NCBI RefSeq assembly: GCF_001005085.2
Contig: NZ_LBMU02000025.1
Span: 62,001-126,000 of the forward strand
From: Streptomyces humi
Lineage (GTDB): Bacteria; Actinomycetota; Actinomycetes; Streptomycetales; Streptomycetaceae
Direction of reading: 5' to 3'
Length of the DNA: 64,000 bases
Positions 35,259 to 43,412 of this stretch are shown here, piece after piece. Below the pieces are notes generated by a model, which searched no databases, had not been told where the DNA came from, and saw only the letters and a list, made by a program, of their open reading frames with translations. A program made the translations under genes and the position numbers. How positions within the stretch are numbered: the first letter of the stretch is position 1; each line of letters starts with the position of its first letter.

Positions 35259-36406
35259 ACGGGCACCCTCAACCGCACCTCGAACCCCTCGTCATCACGT
35301 GCTGCCTCCAGCGAGCCGCCCAGCAGCTCGGCGCGCTCCCGCATTCCGAGCAGACCGTACCCGCCGCCGGCGCCCGTGAGTTCGCCCGGACGGCCGCCCG
35401 AGTCCCGCACGTCCAACGTCACTTCGTGCTCGCTGTAGGCCAGCCGCACCCGCACCCTGGCGCCGTGGGCGTGCTTGCGGACGTTCGTCAGCGCCTCCTG
35501 GGCGACGCGTCGTACCGTCTGCGAGGCCTCGGCGGGCAGGGCTCTGCGTTCGCCCGTGACGGTGACCTCCGCGCCGTCGGTCGAGCCGACGAGTTCGGTG
35601 AGGAAGTCCTCCAGCGGGGTCAGCTCGCCACGGAGCGCCGACAGGGCCTGGCGGGTCTCGGCCAGGCCGTCGCGGGCCATTCCCCGGGCGGCCACCACGC
35701 GTTCGAGGATCTGCTCCCGGTCGGCGCCGCGCTCGATCAGCAGTCGCGCGGCCTCCAGGTGCACCATCTGGGCGGAAAGGCTGTGGGCCAGGACGTCATG
35801 GATCTCCCGGGCGATCCTGGCCCGCTCCGCGAGCGCCGCCGACTCGGCCTCGGCCGCTCTCGCGGCGCGCTCCTGGGCCAGCAGCCGCTGTGCGTGGCCA
35901 CGCGCTTCGGCGTCGAGCCTCATGACGTAGCCGGCGAGAGCCATTCCGACGACGGTGGCCGCGGTGGTCAGCCACACGTCGTTGTTGAACGCGGAGTACG
36001 AGGCCAGGGCCACCGAGGTGACGGGCACCGCGACCGCGATCGGCAGCCGCTCCAGGGCCGAGATGCCGCAGCCGCACCAGATCACGAGCGCCGGGCCCCG
36101 GAACCCCGTGACCTCCGCCAGCACCGCGATGGCCAGGAGGACGGCGATGAGGACGAGAGAGGGCACCAGCCGGTGGGCGTACGTCGTCCGGTAGAAGCCC
36201 CAGGAGGCCGCCGCGGTCACGAGAACGCCCGTCACGGCCCCGGCCACGTCCCAGCCGTGGACATGGGACTGGTTGAAGGCGCTCCACAGCAGCAGGGCGA
36301 GGACGAGCAGCCTCACTCCCCAGGCCAGCGTGCGCCTGGGCTGGGAGATCCCCGCGCGGCTCAGCGCTTCACGCGAGGGCCAGCGCGTCCAGGCGTTCTC
36401 CGTCAC
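35255..36406 (-). CDS. Sensor histidine kinase, NarL-type (HisKA_3)
   Basis: A 383-residue membrane kinase. The N-terminal part has about five hydrophobic segments (residues 28-160) without a large outer domain, so it probably senses the membrane or an intramembrane signal. The phosphoacceptor is in IAREIHDVLAHSLSAQMVH near residue 200. The ATPase domain has QEALTNVRKHA, and GYGLLGMRERAELLGG. The GTG start overlaps the upstream membrane-protein gene by four bases (GTGA), and its own end overlaps the regulator (ATGA): a fully coupled three-gene operon. Confidence 0.93.
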   Translation of the reverse strand: MTENAWTRWPSREALSRAGISQPRRTLAWGVRLLVLALLLWSAFNQSHVHGWDVAGAVTGVLVTAAASWGFYRTTYAHRLVPSLVLIAVLLAIAVLAEVTGFRGPALVIWCGCGISALERLPIAVAVPVTSVALASYSAFNNDVWLTTAATVVGMALAGYVMRLDAEARGHAQRLLAQERAARAAEAESAALAERARIAREIHDVLAHSLSAQMVHLEAARLLIERGADREQILERVVAARGMARDGLAETRQALSALRGELTPLEDFLTELVGSTDGAEVTVTGERRALPAEASQTVRRVAQEALTNVRKHAHGARVRVRLAYSEHEVTLDVRDSGGRPGELTGAGGGYGLLGMRERAELLGGSLEAARDDEGFEVRLRVPV

Positions 36407-36936
36407 ACGCCTTCCTTCCTGATGACCGGGGCCATGCCGTCACGGTACGCCCGGGCGGGACGGCCGGCGGACGGGGCGGCGTGGAGGGACTGCGCCCGCC
36501 AGACCAGGATCCCGGAGCGGACCCCGAGCAGGATCGCCAGGCCGAGCATCAGGGCCGAGCTGTCCTGGTGGACGCCGAGCGCGGCGCCGAGGGCGAAGAG
36601 ACCCACACGCAGCAGGAGGCCGCCGAGCCAGACCATCCCGCTGGCCTTGGTGCTCTTGGTCCACACCACGCCGTCGGGTTCGGTCCAGATCTTGGTGGTC
36701 CAGGCCCAGGCGGCGCCCATGCCGAGCCCGACCAGCAACTCGGTGCCGAGGAGCAGGGCGGATTCCGTGCGGTGGTGGGCGTCGAGTATCGCGGGTTCGC
36801 GCAGCGCGACGACGGCGAGGATCGCGGGCAGCAGCCACCAGCGCCGACCGGTGTTGACGGGCCGGGCTCGGAACTGGCGAACGATCACCACGGCGACGAC
36901 GGCCACGATCAGCAACGCGTTGACGAGCCCGGACAT
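36403..36936 (-). CDS. Multi-pass membrane protein (DUF1453/CcdC-like)
   Basis: A 177-residue protein with about five membrane helices (LVNALLIVAVVAVVIVR at the N-terminus; WLLPAILAVVAL; LLGTELLVGLGMGAAWAW; GLLLRVGLFALGAALG; LMLGLAILLGV). The layout recalls DUF1453/CcdC proteins, of unknown role. The ATG at 36936 follows GGAGG by six bases; ATG 36948 is upstream but lies over that site. As first gene of a coupled operon with a short-loop histidine kinase, it may take part in signal perception, which is inference. Confidence 0.75.
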   Translation of the reverse strand: MSGLVNALLIVAVVAVVIVRQFRARPVNTGRRWWLLPAILAVVALREPAILDAHHRTESALLLGTELLVGLGMGAAWAWTTKIWTEPDGVVWTKSTKASGMVWLGGLLLRVGLFALGAALGVHQDSSALMLGLAILLGVRSGILVWRAQSLHAAPSAGRPARAYRDGMAPVIRKEGV

Positions 36937-37030
36937 CAGAGCCTCCATGAGCGGGAAGGGACGGTGCCGGAGCAAGAGCCGCCGACGCCTTCGACGCTAC
37001 GGAAACGCGCAGGTCAGCAGATCGGCGCGA

Positions 37031-37083
37031 GGGTGGATCACGGGTGGATTCCGAGGGGCACGATCCTCCACCCCCGGGTGGAG
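37031..37083. promoter_or_regulatory. Cluster of GGGTGGA half-sites upstream of the NarL-type operon
   Basis: GGGTGGA occurs at 37031 and 37042 (direct, 11 bp apart) and at 37076, and inverted (TCCACCC) at 37067. The last two form CTCCACCC-CC-GGGTGGAG, an 18-bp inverted repeat at 37066-37083. It lies 95-147 bp upstream of the operon start, in a position suited to autoregulation by the NarL-type regulator. Confidence 0.6.
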
Positions 37084-37223
37084 AAGAGGCACCCGGAGAC
37101 GCCGGGACGCCGGAACCACGGGGTCCCGTGACCTCAGGACACCGCACTGGCGGAGTGCCGGGCACCGGCGGGCACGGCGGCCGGGGGGCGCGGGGTGCCG
37201 GGCTCAGAGGCTCCGCGCTTCCC

Positions 37224-37262
37224 GGGCTCCGAGGCTCCGAGGCCCCGAGGCCCCGAGGCTCA
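37224..37262. repeat. Tandem 8-bp repeat (GAGGCYCC)
   Basis: Four consecutive 8-bp units (37231-37262: GAGGCTCC, GAGGCCCC, GAGGCCCC, GAGGCTCA) preceded by a partial unit, in the spacer downstream of parE. Confidence 0.8.
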
Positions 37263-37267
37263 AACGG

Positions 37268-37299
37268 CCGGAAGCCCCGGCGTCTGCCGAGGCTTCCGG
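37268..37299 (-). terminator. parE terminator hairpin
   Basis: CCGGAAGCC (37268-37276) pairs with GGCTTCCGG (37291-37299). On the minus strand the stem is followed by TTTGAGCC. A smaller CGCGTAG/CTACGCG hairpin at 37409-37425 includes the parE stop codon. Confidence 0.75.
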
Positions 37300-37351
37300 T
37301 CACTCCTGCCGCTCAGCGGAACCAGCGCGGCGGCGAGGGCTACGCGCCGCC

Positions 37352-37411
<60 letters not shown>

Positions 37412-37418
37412 GTAGCGG

Positions 37419-39542
37419 CTACGCGTCGATCCGCGACCGGTCCAGCGTCGCCGCCGAGCCGGAGATGAACTCCTTGCGGGGGGCGACGTCGTTGCCCATC
37501 AGCAGGTCGAAGACCTGTTCGGCCGCTTCGAGGTCCGACAGGTTGATGCGGCGCAGGGTGCGGTGACGCGGGTCCATCGTGGTCTCGGCCAGCTGGTCGG
37601 CGTCCATCTCACCGAGGCCCTTGTAGCGCTGGATGGAGTCCTTGTACCGGACGCCCGTGCTCTGGAGCTCCATGAGCTTGTCGCGCAGCTCGCGGTCCGA
37701 GTACGTGTACACGTACTTGTCCTGGCCCTTCTTGGGCTGGACGATCTCGATGCGGTGCAGCGGCGGGACCGCGGCGAAGACCCGGCCGGCCTCGACCATG
37801 GGCCGCATGTACCGCTGGAACAGCGTCAGCAGCAGGCAGCGGATGTGCGAGCCGTCGACGTCGGCGTCGGTCATCATGATGATCTTGCCGTAACGGGCCG
37901 CGTCGATGTCGAAGGTACGCCCCGAGCCAGCCCCTATGACCTGGATGATGGCACCGCACTCGGCGTTCTTCAGCATGTCCGTCACCGAGGACCGCTGGAC
38001 GTTGAGGATCTTGCCCCGGATCGGCAGCAGCGCCTGGAACTCGGAGTTACGGGCCAGCTTCGCCGTACCGAGCGCGGAGTCGCCCTCGACGATGAAGAGC
38101 TCGCTGCGCTCGACGTCGTCGCTGCGGCAGTCGGCGAGCTTGGCCGGCAGCGACGAGGACTCCAGGGCCGTCTTGCGGCGCTGCGCGTCCTTGTGCTGAC
38201 GGGCCGCGATGCGGGTCCGCGCGGCGGCGACCACCTTCTCCATGACCACGCGGGCCTGGGCGGCCGCGTCGCGCTTGGTGGAGGTCAGGAACGCCTTCAG
38301 TTCCTTGGAGATCACGTTGTTCACGATCCGGCGGGCCGCCGAGGTGCCGAGGACCTCCTTGGTCTGCCCCTCGAACTGCGGCTCGGCGAGGCGCACGGTG
38401 ACGACGGCGGTGAGGCCCTCCAGGGCGTCGTCCTTGACGATGTCGTCCTCGGCGACGCGCAGCAGCTTCTTGGTGCGCAGCACCTCGTTGAGCGTCTCGC
38501 GGACGGACTGCTCGAAGCCGGCGACATGGGTGCCGCCCTTGGGCGTGGCGATGATGTTGACGAACGACTTCAGCGTCACGTCGTAGCCGGTTCCCCAGCG
38601 CATCGCGACGTCCACGCCGAGTTCGCGGGTGACCTCGGTCGGGGTCATCTGGCCGTGCTCGTCCAGAACCGGGACGGTCTCCTTGAAGGTGCCCTGACCG
38701 GAGAAGCGGAGGACGTCGCAGACCGGCTTGTCGGTGGCCAGGTACTCGCAGAACTCGCTGATGCCGCCGTCGAAGCGGAACGACTCCTCGCCCTTGCTGC
38801 CACCCTCGCCCAGGCCGTACTCGTCGCGGACGACGATGGTCAGGCCGGGCACCAGGAACGCGGTCTGCCGGGCGCGCTGGTGCAGCGTGTCCAGGGACAG
38901 CTTGGCGTCCTTGAGGAAGATCTGGCGGTCGGCCCAGTAGCGCACCCGCGTGCCGCTGCGGGTCTTCGGGATCCTCTTGGTCTTGCGCAGCCCGCTCGCG
39001 GCCTCGAACTTGCCGTCCGGGCCGACGCCGGCGAAGGCGCCCGGCACACCGCGGCGGAAGCTGATCGCATGCACCTGGCCGCCGCGGTCGACCTCGACGT
39101 CGAGGCGCGCGGAGAGCGCGTTGACCACGGAGGCACCCACGCCGTGCAGACCACCGGAGGCGGCGTAGGAGCCACCGCCGAACTTGCCGCCGGCGTGCAG
39201 CTTGGTCATGACGACCTCGACGCCGGACAGACCGGTCTTGGGCTCCACGTCCACGGGGATGCCTCGGCCGTTGTCCCGGACCTCGACGGAGCCGTCGTCG
39301 TGGAGGATCACATCGATGTGGTCGCAGTAGCCGCCGAGGGCCTCGTCCACGGCGTTGTCGATGATCTCCCACAGGCAGTGCATCAGGCCGCGGCTGTCGG
39401 TGGAGCCGATGTACATGCCGGGACGCTTGCGCACGGCTTCGAGGCCCTCGAGAACGAGCAGGTGCCGCGCGGTGTAGTTGGAGCCGTCCCGGTCTGCTCC
39501 TGCCAGCAGCGCAGTGGACGGCACGGACGTATCGGCGGTCAC
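37419..39542 (-). CDS. parE: DNA topoisomerase IV subunit B
   Basis: A 707-residue ATP-driven B subunit partnering ParC in chromosome decatenation. The GHKL ATPase domain covers about 20-240 (EIIDNAVDEALGG, DNGRGIPVD, GGLHGVGASVVNALS). The transducer follows to about 410 (with PKGGTHVAGFEQ). The TOPRIM domain covers about 450-570 with the catalytic glutamate in VEGDSALG and metal site MMTDADVDGSHI, and the C-terminal tail includes KGLGEMDADQL. It lacks the long insert of gyrase-type B subunits, in line with ParE. The GTG start follows GAGGAGCG by about seven bases. Confidence 0.93.
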   Translation of the reverse strand: MTADTSVPSTALLAGADRDGSNYTARHLLVLEGLEAVRKRPGMYIGSTDSRGLMHCLWEIIDNAVDEALGGYCDHIDVILHDDGSVEVRDNGRGIPVDVEPKTGLSGVEVVMTKLHAGGKFGGGSYAASGGLHGVGASVVNALSARLDVEVDRGGQVHAISFRRGVPGAFAGVGPDGKFEAASGLRKTKRIPKTRSGTRVRYWADRQIFLKDAKLSLDTLHQRARQTAFLVPGLTIVVRDEYGLGEGGSKGEESFRFDGGISEFCEYLATDKPVCDVLRFSGQGTFKETVPVLDEHGQMTPTEVTRELGVDVAMRWGTGYDVTLKSFVNIIATPKGGTHVAGFEQSVRETLNEVLRTKKLLRVAEDDIVKDDALEGLTAVVTVRLAEPQFEGQTKEVLGTSAARRIVNNVISKELKAFLTSTKRDAAAQARVVMEKVVAAARTRIAARQHKDAQRRKTALESSSLPAKLADCRSDDVERSELFIVEGDSALGTAKLARNSEFQALLPIRGKILNVQRSSVTDMLKNAECGAIIQVIGAGSGRTFDIDAARYGKIIMMTDADVDGSHIRCLLLTLFQRYMRPMVEAGRVFAAVPPLHRIEIVQPKKGQDKYVYTYSDRELRDKLMELQSTGVRYKDSIQRYKGLGEMDADQLAETTMDPRHRTLRRINLSDLEAAEQVFDLLMGNDVAPRKEFISGSAATLDRSRIDA

Positions 39543-39982
39543 GCGGTTCGCTCCTCGCTGAATTTCAGTGGAGCCCCTTTTGGGTAAGGGGCCGGCTTCG
39601 GTCGCCGTTCAGAGGGTACCGAGGCCTGGTAGAGCCGTTGTAACGCCACCCTCGTACGGCCCTCACCCTAGTCCAGGGTCGTATGGGTGTTCGATCCCTC
39701 GATGGAGTGAAGTACATATCACGTTCCCTTGGAGGCATGAACCATTTAGGCTCCGGGCACGTCCTCACAAACAACCGGCAACCCAGCCGGGAGGATGAGA
39801 CCGATGAACCGCGCGAACCCGTAAGCACTGAAAACACGCAATACGGCACATTCGCCGCCAACCGGCAGCAGACGGCCACCTCGAAAGATTTTTTTCGAGG
39901 AGAAGCCCCGAGCGGGAACGTTTTCGGGCTGGTTGGATGTTGACCCTGGTACGACAGCTCGTCGAGCTAGAGAAGAGGCGAC
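39543..39982. other. 440-bp divergent region parE / DUF7455 with several hairpins
   Basis: No gene longer than a few codons is supported. On the parE side a GCCCCTT/AAGGGGC hairpin (39573-39592) and a CTGAA/TTCAG element (39559-39569) lie in the leader. Near 39710-39725 an AT-rich AAGTACATATC stretch may hold a promoter. On the DUF7455 side CCTCGAAA/TTTCGAGG (39879-39900) is followed at once by a bulged AGCCCCGA/TCGGGCT hairpin (39904-39930), then the RBS. CCCGTAAGCACT at 39818 also occurs upstream of hrdB. Confidence 0.5.
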
Positions 39983-40213
39983 GTGACTACTGTTCTGACC
40001 CCCGCGAGCCACCTGACGGCCGCCGATCGCTGCGACCGCTGCGGCGCCCAGGCATACCTGCGCGTCGTGCTGCTCAGCGGCGGAGAACTGCTCTTCTGCG
40101 CCCACCACGGCCGCAAGTTCGAGCCGGAACTCAAGAAGATCGCCGCTGAGATACAGGACGAGACGGAGCGGCTGACGACCGTTCCGGCCACCGCTTCCGA
40201 AGATGAGCGCTGA
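39983..40213 (+). CDS. Small zinc-ribbon-like protein (DUF7455)
   Basis: A 76-residue actinobacterial protein. CDRCGAQAYLRVVLLSGGE followed by LLFCAHHGRK supplies four metal ligands (CxxC and CxxH-like), a zinc-ribbon pattern. The second half is a charged helix (EPELKKIAAEIQDETERL). Function is not established. The GTG start has AGAAGAGG a few bases upstream. It stands alone between divergent parE and a convergent protease gene and is closed by a strong terminator. Confidence 0.85.
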   Translation: MTTVLTPASHLTAADRCDRCGAQAYLRVVLLSGGELLFCAHHGRKFEPELKKIAAEIQDETERLTTVPATASEDER

Positions 40214-40257
40214 CCTCTCGCATCCACGACGAGCCAGCTCCGGCACAGGCCGGTGAC

Positions 40258-40290
40258 GGGCGGTCGCTCCTCCCAGGAGGGCGACCGCCC
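40258..40290. terminator. Terminator between DUF7455 and the serine protease
   Basis: GGGCGGTCGC (40258-40267) pairs with GCGACCGCCC (40281-40290), with extra TCCT/AGGA pairing inside the loop, followed by TTCGTCTTA on the plus strand. Convergent genes flank it. Confidence 0.88.
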
Positions 40291-40314
40291 TTCGTCTTAC
40301 GGCCACAGTGGGCC

Positions 40315-41181
40315 TCAGGAGGGCTCGTGGGGCCGCCGTGAAGGACTGAGGGTCCCGCCGGGTCCCAGCGCCCGTACGGCCTCCGAGACGCGCGTGTAGA
40401 CGCCGGGGCTGCCCGGCCGCCCGCAGCCGCTCCCCCATGACACGAGCCCGATCAGCTTCCCGTCGGCGACGAGCGGGCCCCCGCTGTCCCCCTGGCAGGC
40501 GTCCGGGCCACCCCGCGCCTCTCCCGCGCACAGCATCGAGTGGGGCTGGTAGGTGCCGTCCGCGTCGCCGGGATAGGCGCGTGCGCAGGTCTCGTCAGGC
40601 AGTACGTGGACGCGTGCCGCGTGCAGTCGGCGTGCGTAGTCGGCGCCGCCCGTGGTGTCGCCCCATCCGGAGACCAGAGCGCCGGTGCCGGGCGTGTAGG
40701 CGGTGTCCCCCTCGGCGGCCATCGGGACCACCGCGCCGGCCGGGAGAGGCCGGGCGAGAGTGAGGACGGCGAAGTCGCCGGTGTTCGCCTCGGGGTCGTA
40801 GCCCGGATTCACCCGGGCGACGGTCACGGGAATCTCCTGTCCCTGCGCGGACAGCAGGTCGGTGCGGTTCGCGATGACCTTGAGGTCGCCCACCGGGCCG
40901 TACGGTCCGCCGACGACCTCGTCGGCCAGGCAGTGGGCCGCGGTCAGGACCGTGGTCCGACCGATCGCGACGCCACCGCAGAACTGACCGGCGCGGGTAC
41001 CCCCGAACCGGTCACGGCTGGACAGGGCGACCGTCCAGGGAGCCTGCGAGACATCGATGGGAAAGCCGCCGACGACAACGCTGTCGGCGACCGCCGGGGG
41101 CGGGCCGGCCAGCGGTATGACCGCGGTGACGGCCGCCAGGATCAGCGGCCGGATCAGGACCGGAGCAGACGAACGACGCAT
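40315..41181 (-). CDS. Secreted trypsin-like serine protease (S1 family)
   Basis: A 288-residue exported protease. A signal peptide ends near AVA-DS (about residue 33), and the mature chain probably begins near [14 protein letters not shown]. The catalytic triad is His in LTAAHC (about 83), Asp in [11 protein letters not shown] (about 135) and Ser in CQGDSGGPL (about 232). [17 protein letters not shown] closes the specificity pocket region. Asp six residues before the serine ([11 protein letters not shown]) predicts trypsin-like cleavage after Lys or Arg. GGAGGG stands about five bases before the ATG, and a 10-bp inverted repeat lies just upstream of it. Confidence 0.93.
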   Translation of the reverse strand: MRRSSAPVLIRPLILAAVTAVIPLAGPPPAVADSVVVGGFPIDVSQAPWTVALSSRDRFGGTRAGQFCGGVAIGRTTVLTAAHCLADEVVGGPYGPVGDLKVIANRTDLLSAQGQEIPVTVARVNPGYDPEANTGDFAVLTLARPLPAGAVVPMAAEGDTAYTPGTGALVSGWGDTTGGADYARRLHAARVHVLPDETCARAYPGDADGTYQPHSMLCAGEARGGPDACQGDSGGPLVADGKLIGLVSWGSGCGRPGSPGVYTRVSEAVRALGPGGTLSPSRRPHEPS

Positions 41182-41192
41182 GCACCCTCCTC

Positions 41193-41221
41193 ACTCTGGG
41201 TGGTACTGGAACACCCAGAGT
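41193..41221. promoter_or_regulatory. 10-bp inverted repeat upstream of the protease gene
   Basis: ACTCTGGGTG (41193-41202) and CACCCAGAGT (41212-41221), perfect arms with a 9-bp spacer, 11 bp upstream of the start codon and next to the RBS. It could be a repressor operator or an mRNA hairpin controlling translation. Confidence 0.65.
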
Positions 41222-41249
41222 CATCCAGCGGGCCGCACCGCGCAGCACG

Positions 41250-41282
41250 AAGGTCCGGCCCCCCGAGGGAGGGCCGGACCTT
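41250..41282. terminator. hrdB terminator, perfect 12-bp stem
   Basis: AAGGTCCGGCCC (41250-41261) and GGGCCGGACCTT (41271-41282), 55 bp downstream of the hrdB stop and upstream of the protease promoter. Confidence 0.9.
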
Positions 41283-41337
41283 CGGTGTGTTCGGACCGCG
41301 AGCCGGTCGCAGGACGCGATCTGCCGCGGGACGCGAT

Positions 41338-42888
41338 CTAGTCGAGGTAGTCGCGCAGCACCTGCGAACGCGACGGGTGACGCAGCTTCGACATGGTCTT
41401 GGACTCGATCTGGCGGATCCGCTCACGCGTGACGCCGTAGACCTTGCCGATCTCGTCGAGGGTCTTCGGCTGACCGTCGGTGAGACCGAACCGCATGGAG
41501 ACGACGCCGGCCTCGCGCTCGGACAGGGTGTCCAGCACCGAGTGCAGCTGCTCCTGGAGGAGCGTGAAGCTGACGGCGTCGGCGGGGACGACGGCCTCGG
41601 AGTCCTCGATGAGGTCACCGAACTCGCTGTCGCCGTCCTCACCGAGCGGGGTGTGCAGGGAGATGGGCTCACGGCCGTACTTCTGGACCTCGATGACCTT
41701 CTCCGGGGTCATGTCGAGTTCCTTGGCCAGCTCCTCCGGGGTGGGCTCGCGGCCCAGGTCCTGGAGCATCTGGCGCTGCACGCGCGCGAGCTTGTTGATG
41801 ACCTCGACCATGTGCACCGGGATACGGATGGTGCGGGCCTGGTCGGCCATGGCGCGGGTGATCGCCTGCCGGATCCACCAGGTGGCGTACGTGGAGAACT
41901 TGTAGCCCTTGGTGTAGTCGAACTTCTCGACCGCGCGGATCAGGCCGAGGTTGCCCTCCTGGATGAGGTCCAGGAAGAGCATGCCGCGGCCGGTGTAGCG
42001 CTTGGCCAGCGAGACCACCAGACGGAGGTTGGCCTCCAGGAGGTGGTTCTTGGCGCGGCGGCCGTCCTCGGCGATGATCTCCAGCTCGCGCTTGAGCTTC
42101 GGGGCCAGCTTGTCGGCGTTGGCCAGCTTGTCCTCGGCGAACAGACCGGCCTCGATGCGCTTGGCGAGTTCGACCTCCTGCTCGGCGTTGAGCAGGGGGA
42201 CCTTGCCGATCTGCTTGAGGTAGTCCTTGACCGGGTCGGCGGTGGCACCGGCGGCGGCGACCTGCTGTGCCGGCGCGTCGTCCTCGTCCTCGTCGGACAG
42301 GACGAAGCCCGCGCTCTCGGTGCCCTCGGGCTCCTCGGCGCCGGCCTTGGGCTCCTCGAGGACCTCGTCCTCGAGGATCTCGACGTCGTCCTTCTTGGCG
42401 GCGGTCTTCTTCGCCACCGTCTTCTTCGCGGCGGTCGCGGTCTTCTTCGCGGCCACCTTCTTCGCGGTGGGGGCCTTCTTGGCGACAGCCTTCTTCACGG
42501 GCGCCGCCTCTTCGGCCGGGTCGTCGGCGGCAGCGGCGGGGGCCACCGCGGGAGCGGCCGTGGCGGTCGCCTTCCTGGTGGTCACCGTCTTCGCCGCGAC
42601 CGTCTTGGTGGCGGTGCGCTTGGCCGGACTCTTCGCTGCGACGCTCTTTCGGGTGCGCTTGGGCTCCGCGGCACTGACCATCAGCGTCACACCCTCTTCC
42701 TCAAGGATCTGGTTGAGGCTGCGCAGTACGTTCTTCCACTGAGTGGCCGGAATCTGGTCAGCTTCGAAGGCCCGACGCACATCGTCGCCGGCGATCTGCC
42801 CCTCAGCCTTTCCCCGCTCAATCAGAGCCATGACAGAGACGGACTCGGCGATCTCCGGCGGGAGCGTACGGGATGTGCTGGCCGACAC
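41338..42888 (-). CDS. hrdB: RNA polymerase principal sigma factor HrdB
   Basis: The essential housekeeping sigma factor of Streptomyces, 516 residues. The N-terminal region (about 1-75) is followed by a long Lys/Ala-rich low-complexity stretch (about 75-175) and an acidic segment, both typical of HrdB. Conserved regions: 1.2 ([16 protein letters not shown]), 2.1-2.4 ([17 protein letters not shown] to [17 protein letters not shown]), 3 ([20 protein letters not shown]) and 4.2 ([20 protein letters not shown]). The GTG at 42888 ([11 protein letters not shown]) is preceded by GAGAGG six bases upstream; the TTG at 42894 is not needed. It is followed by a strong terminator. Confidence 0.97.
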   Translation of the reverse strand: MSASTSRTLPPEIAESVSVMALIERGKAEGQIAGDDVRRAFEADQIPATQWKNVLRSLNQILEEEGVTLMVSAAEPKRTRKSVAAKSPAKRTATKTVAAKTVTTRKATATAAPAVAPAAAADDPAEEAAPVKKAVAKKAPTAKKVAAKKTATAAKKTVAKKTAAKKDDVEILEDEVLEEPKAGAEEPEGTESAGFVLSDEDEDDAPAQQVAAAGATADPVKDYLKQIGKVPLLNAEQEVELAKRIEAGLFAEDKLANADKLAPKLKRELEIIAEDGRRAKNHLLEANLRLVVSLAKRYTGRGMLFLDLIQEGNLGLIRAVEKFDYTKGYKFSTYATWWIRQAITRAMADQARTIRIPVHMVEVINKLARVQRQMLQDLGREPTPEELAKELDMTPEKVIEVQKYGREPISLHTPLGEDGDSEFGDLIEDSEAVVPADAVSFTLLQEQLHSVLDTLSEREAGVVSMRFGLTDGQPKTLDEIGKVYGVTRERIRQIESKTMSKLRHPSRSQVLRDYLD

Positions 42889-43297
42889 GAACAACCTCTC
42901 GGAACGTTGGAAAACGGCTTCCGGCCCCGTCCGGGACGGACTGGAGCCGACCGCCGGCTTGGGGATGGGCCGACGGCGCGGGCGCGGGCCGGGACGTTAC
43001 ACAGCGCCATGAATGGCGTCCGTATTCCCTCCGCGGCTGTCACCTCTTAGGTCATCGCGTTGTTCGCAAGAGCGTTACGCCCAATCTACGTGGCCCGAGT
43101 CACACCCCGTAAGCACTCAAAAACGGTCAGACATGGGCAGAGGTTGTCGACGATGATCTCTCCGGGCCCTTCGGACCCCGCGTCCTCCACCGTACGACTG
43201 GTCGTACGACCGCTCCAGTACGTCGCGCCACCGCCGCGAGTCCGTTCACGCGACCGTCGCGGAGCCTTCCGTACGGCCGATCACTGCGCCCGCCCCG
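42889..43297 (-). other. hrdB promoter and leader region
   Basis: About 410 bp without a gene, expected to hold hrdB promoters. It contains CGCCAT-GA-ATGGCG (43005-43018), GGGAAT on the minus strand at 43024-43029, and, further upstream, AGTGCTTACGGG with a T-run (minus strand, about 43105-43125) shared with the parE upstream region. AT content rises at 43060-43135, the likeliest promoter zone. I could not fix a specific -35/-10 pair. Confidence 0.5.
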
Positions 43298-43344
43298 CCG
43301 CCGGACCCCGCCGGAGCCCTGAGGGATCCGGCGGGGTCCGGCGG
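43298..43344 (-). terminator. whiH terminator, 18-bp arms
   Basis: CCGCCGGACCCCGCCGGA (43298-43315) pairs perfectly with 43327-43344 across an 11-nt loop, 68 bp downstream of the whiH stop. It separates whiH from the hrdB promoter region. Confidence 0.85.
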
Positions 43345-43412
43345 AAGCGGGTCCCGGACCGGCGGCGCCAGGAGGACGTGGCACCGACCGAGCGCGCCGC
43401 TCTCGGCGCGGA

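Noticed and set aside
39612..39700. tRNA-like words GGTAGAGCC and GTTCGATCCC upstream of parE
   Set aside because: The stems do not pair: T-arm and acceptor arms fail, and the GAGGG/CCCTC ends do not leave room for a cloverleaf.
39737..39943. 68-codon plus-strand frame upstream of the DUF7455 gene (MNHLGSGHV..)
   Set aside because: GGAGG is only one base from the ATG, codon usage is unlike genes here, and the frame runs through two hairpins.
43024..43029. GGGAAT upstream of hrdB as a sigma-R promoter
   Set aside because: The matching GTT element at 18-19 bases downstream is missing (the next candidate is 21 or more bases away and reads GTG), so the call is not supported.
40540..43050. 836-codon plus-strand frame opposite the protease and hrdB genes
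   Set aside because: Low-complexity shadow. hrdB and the protease on the other strand carry full family motifs and ribosome binding sites.
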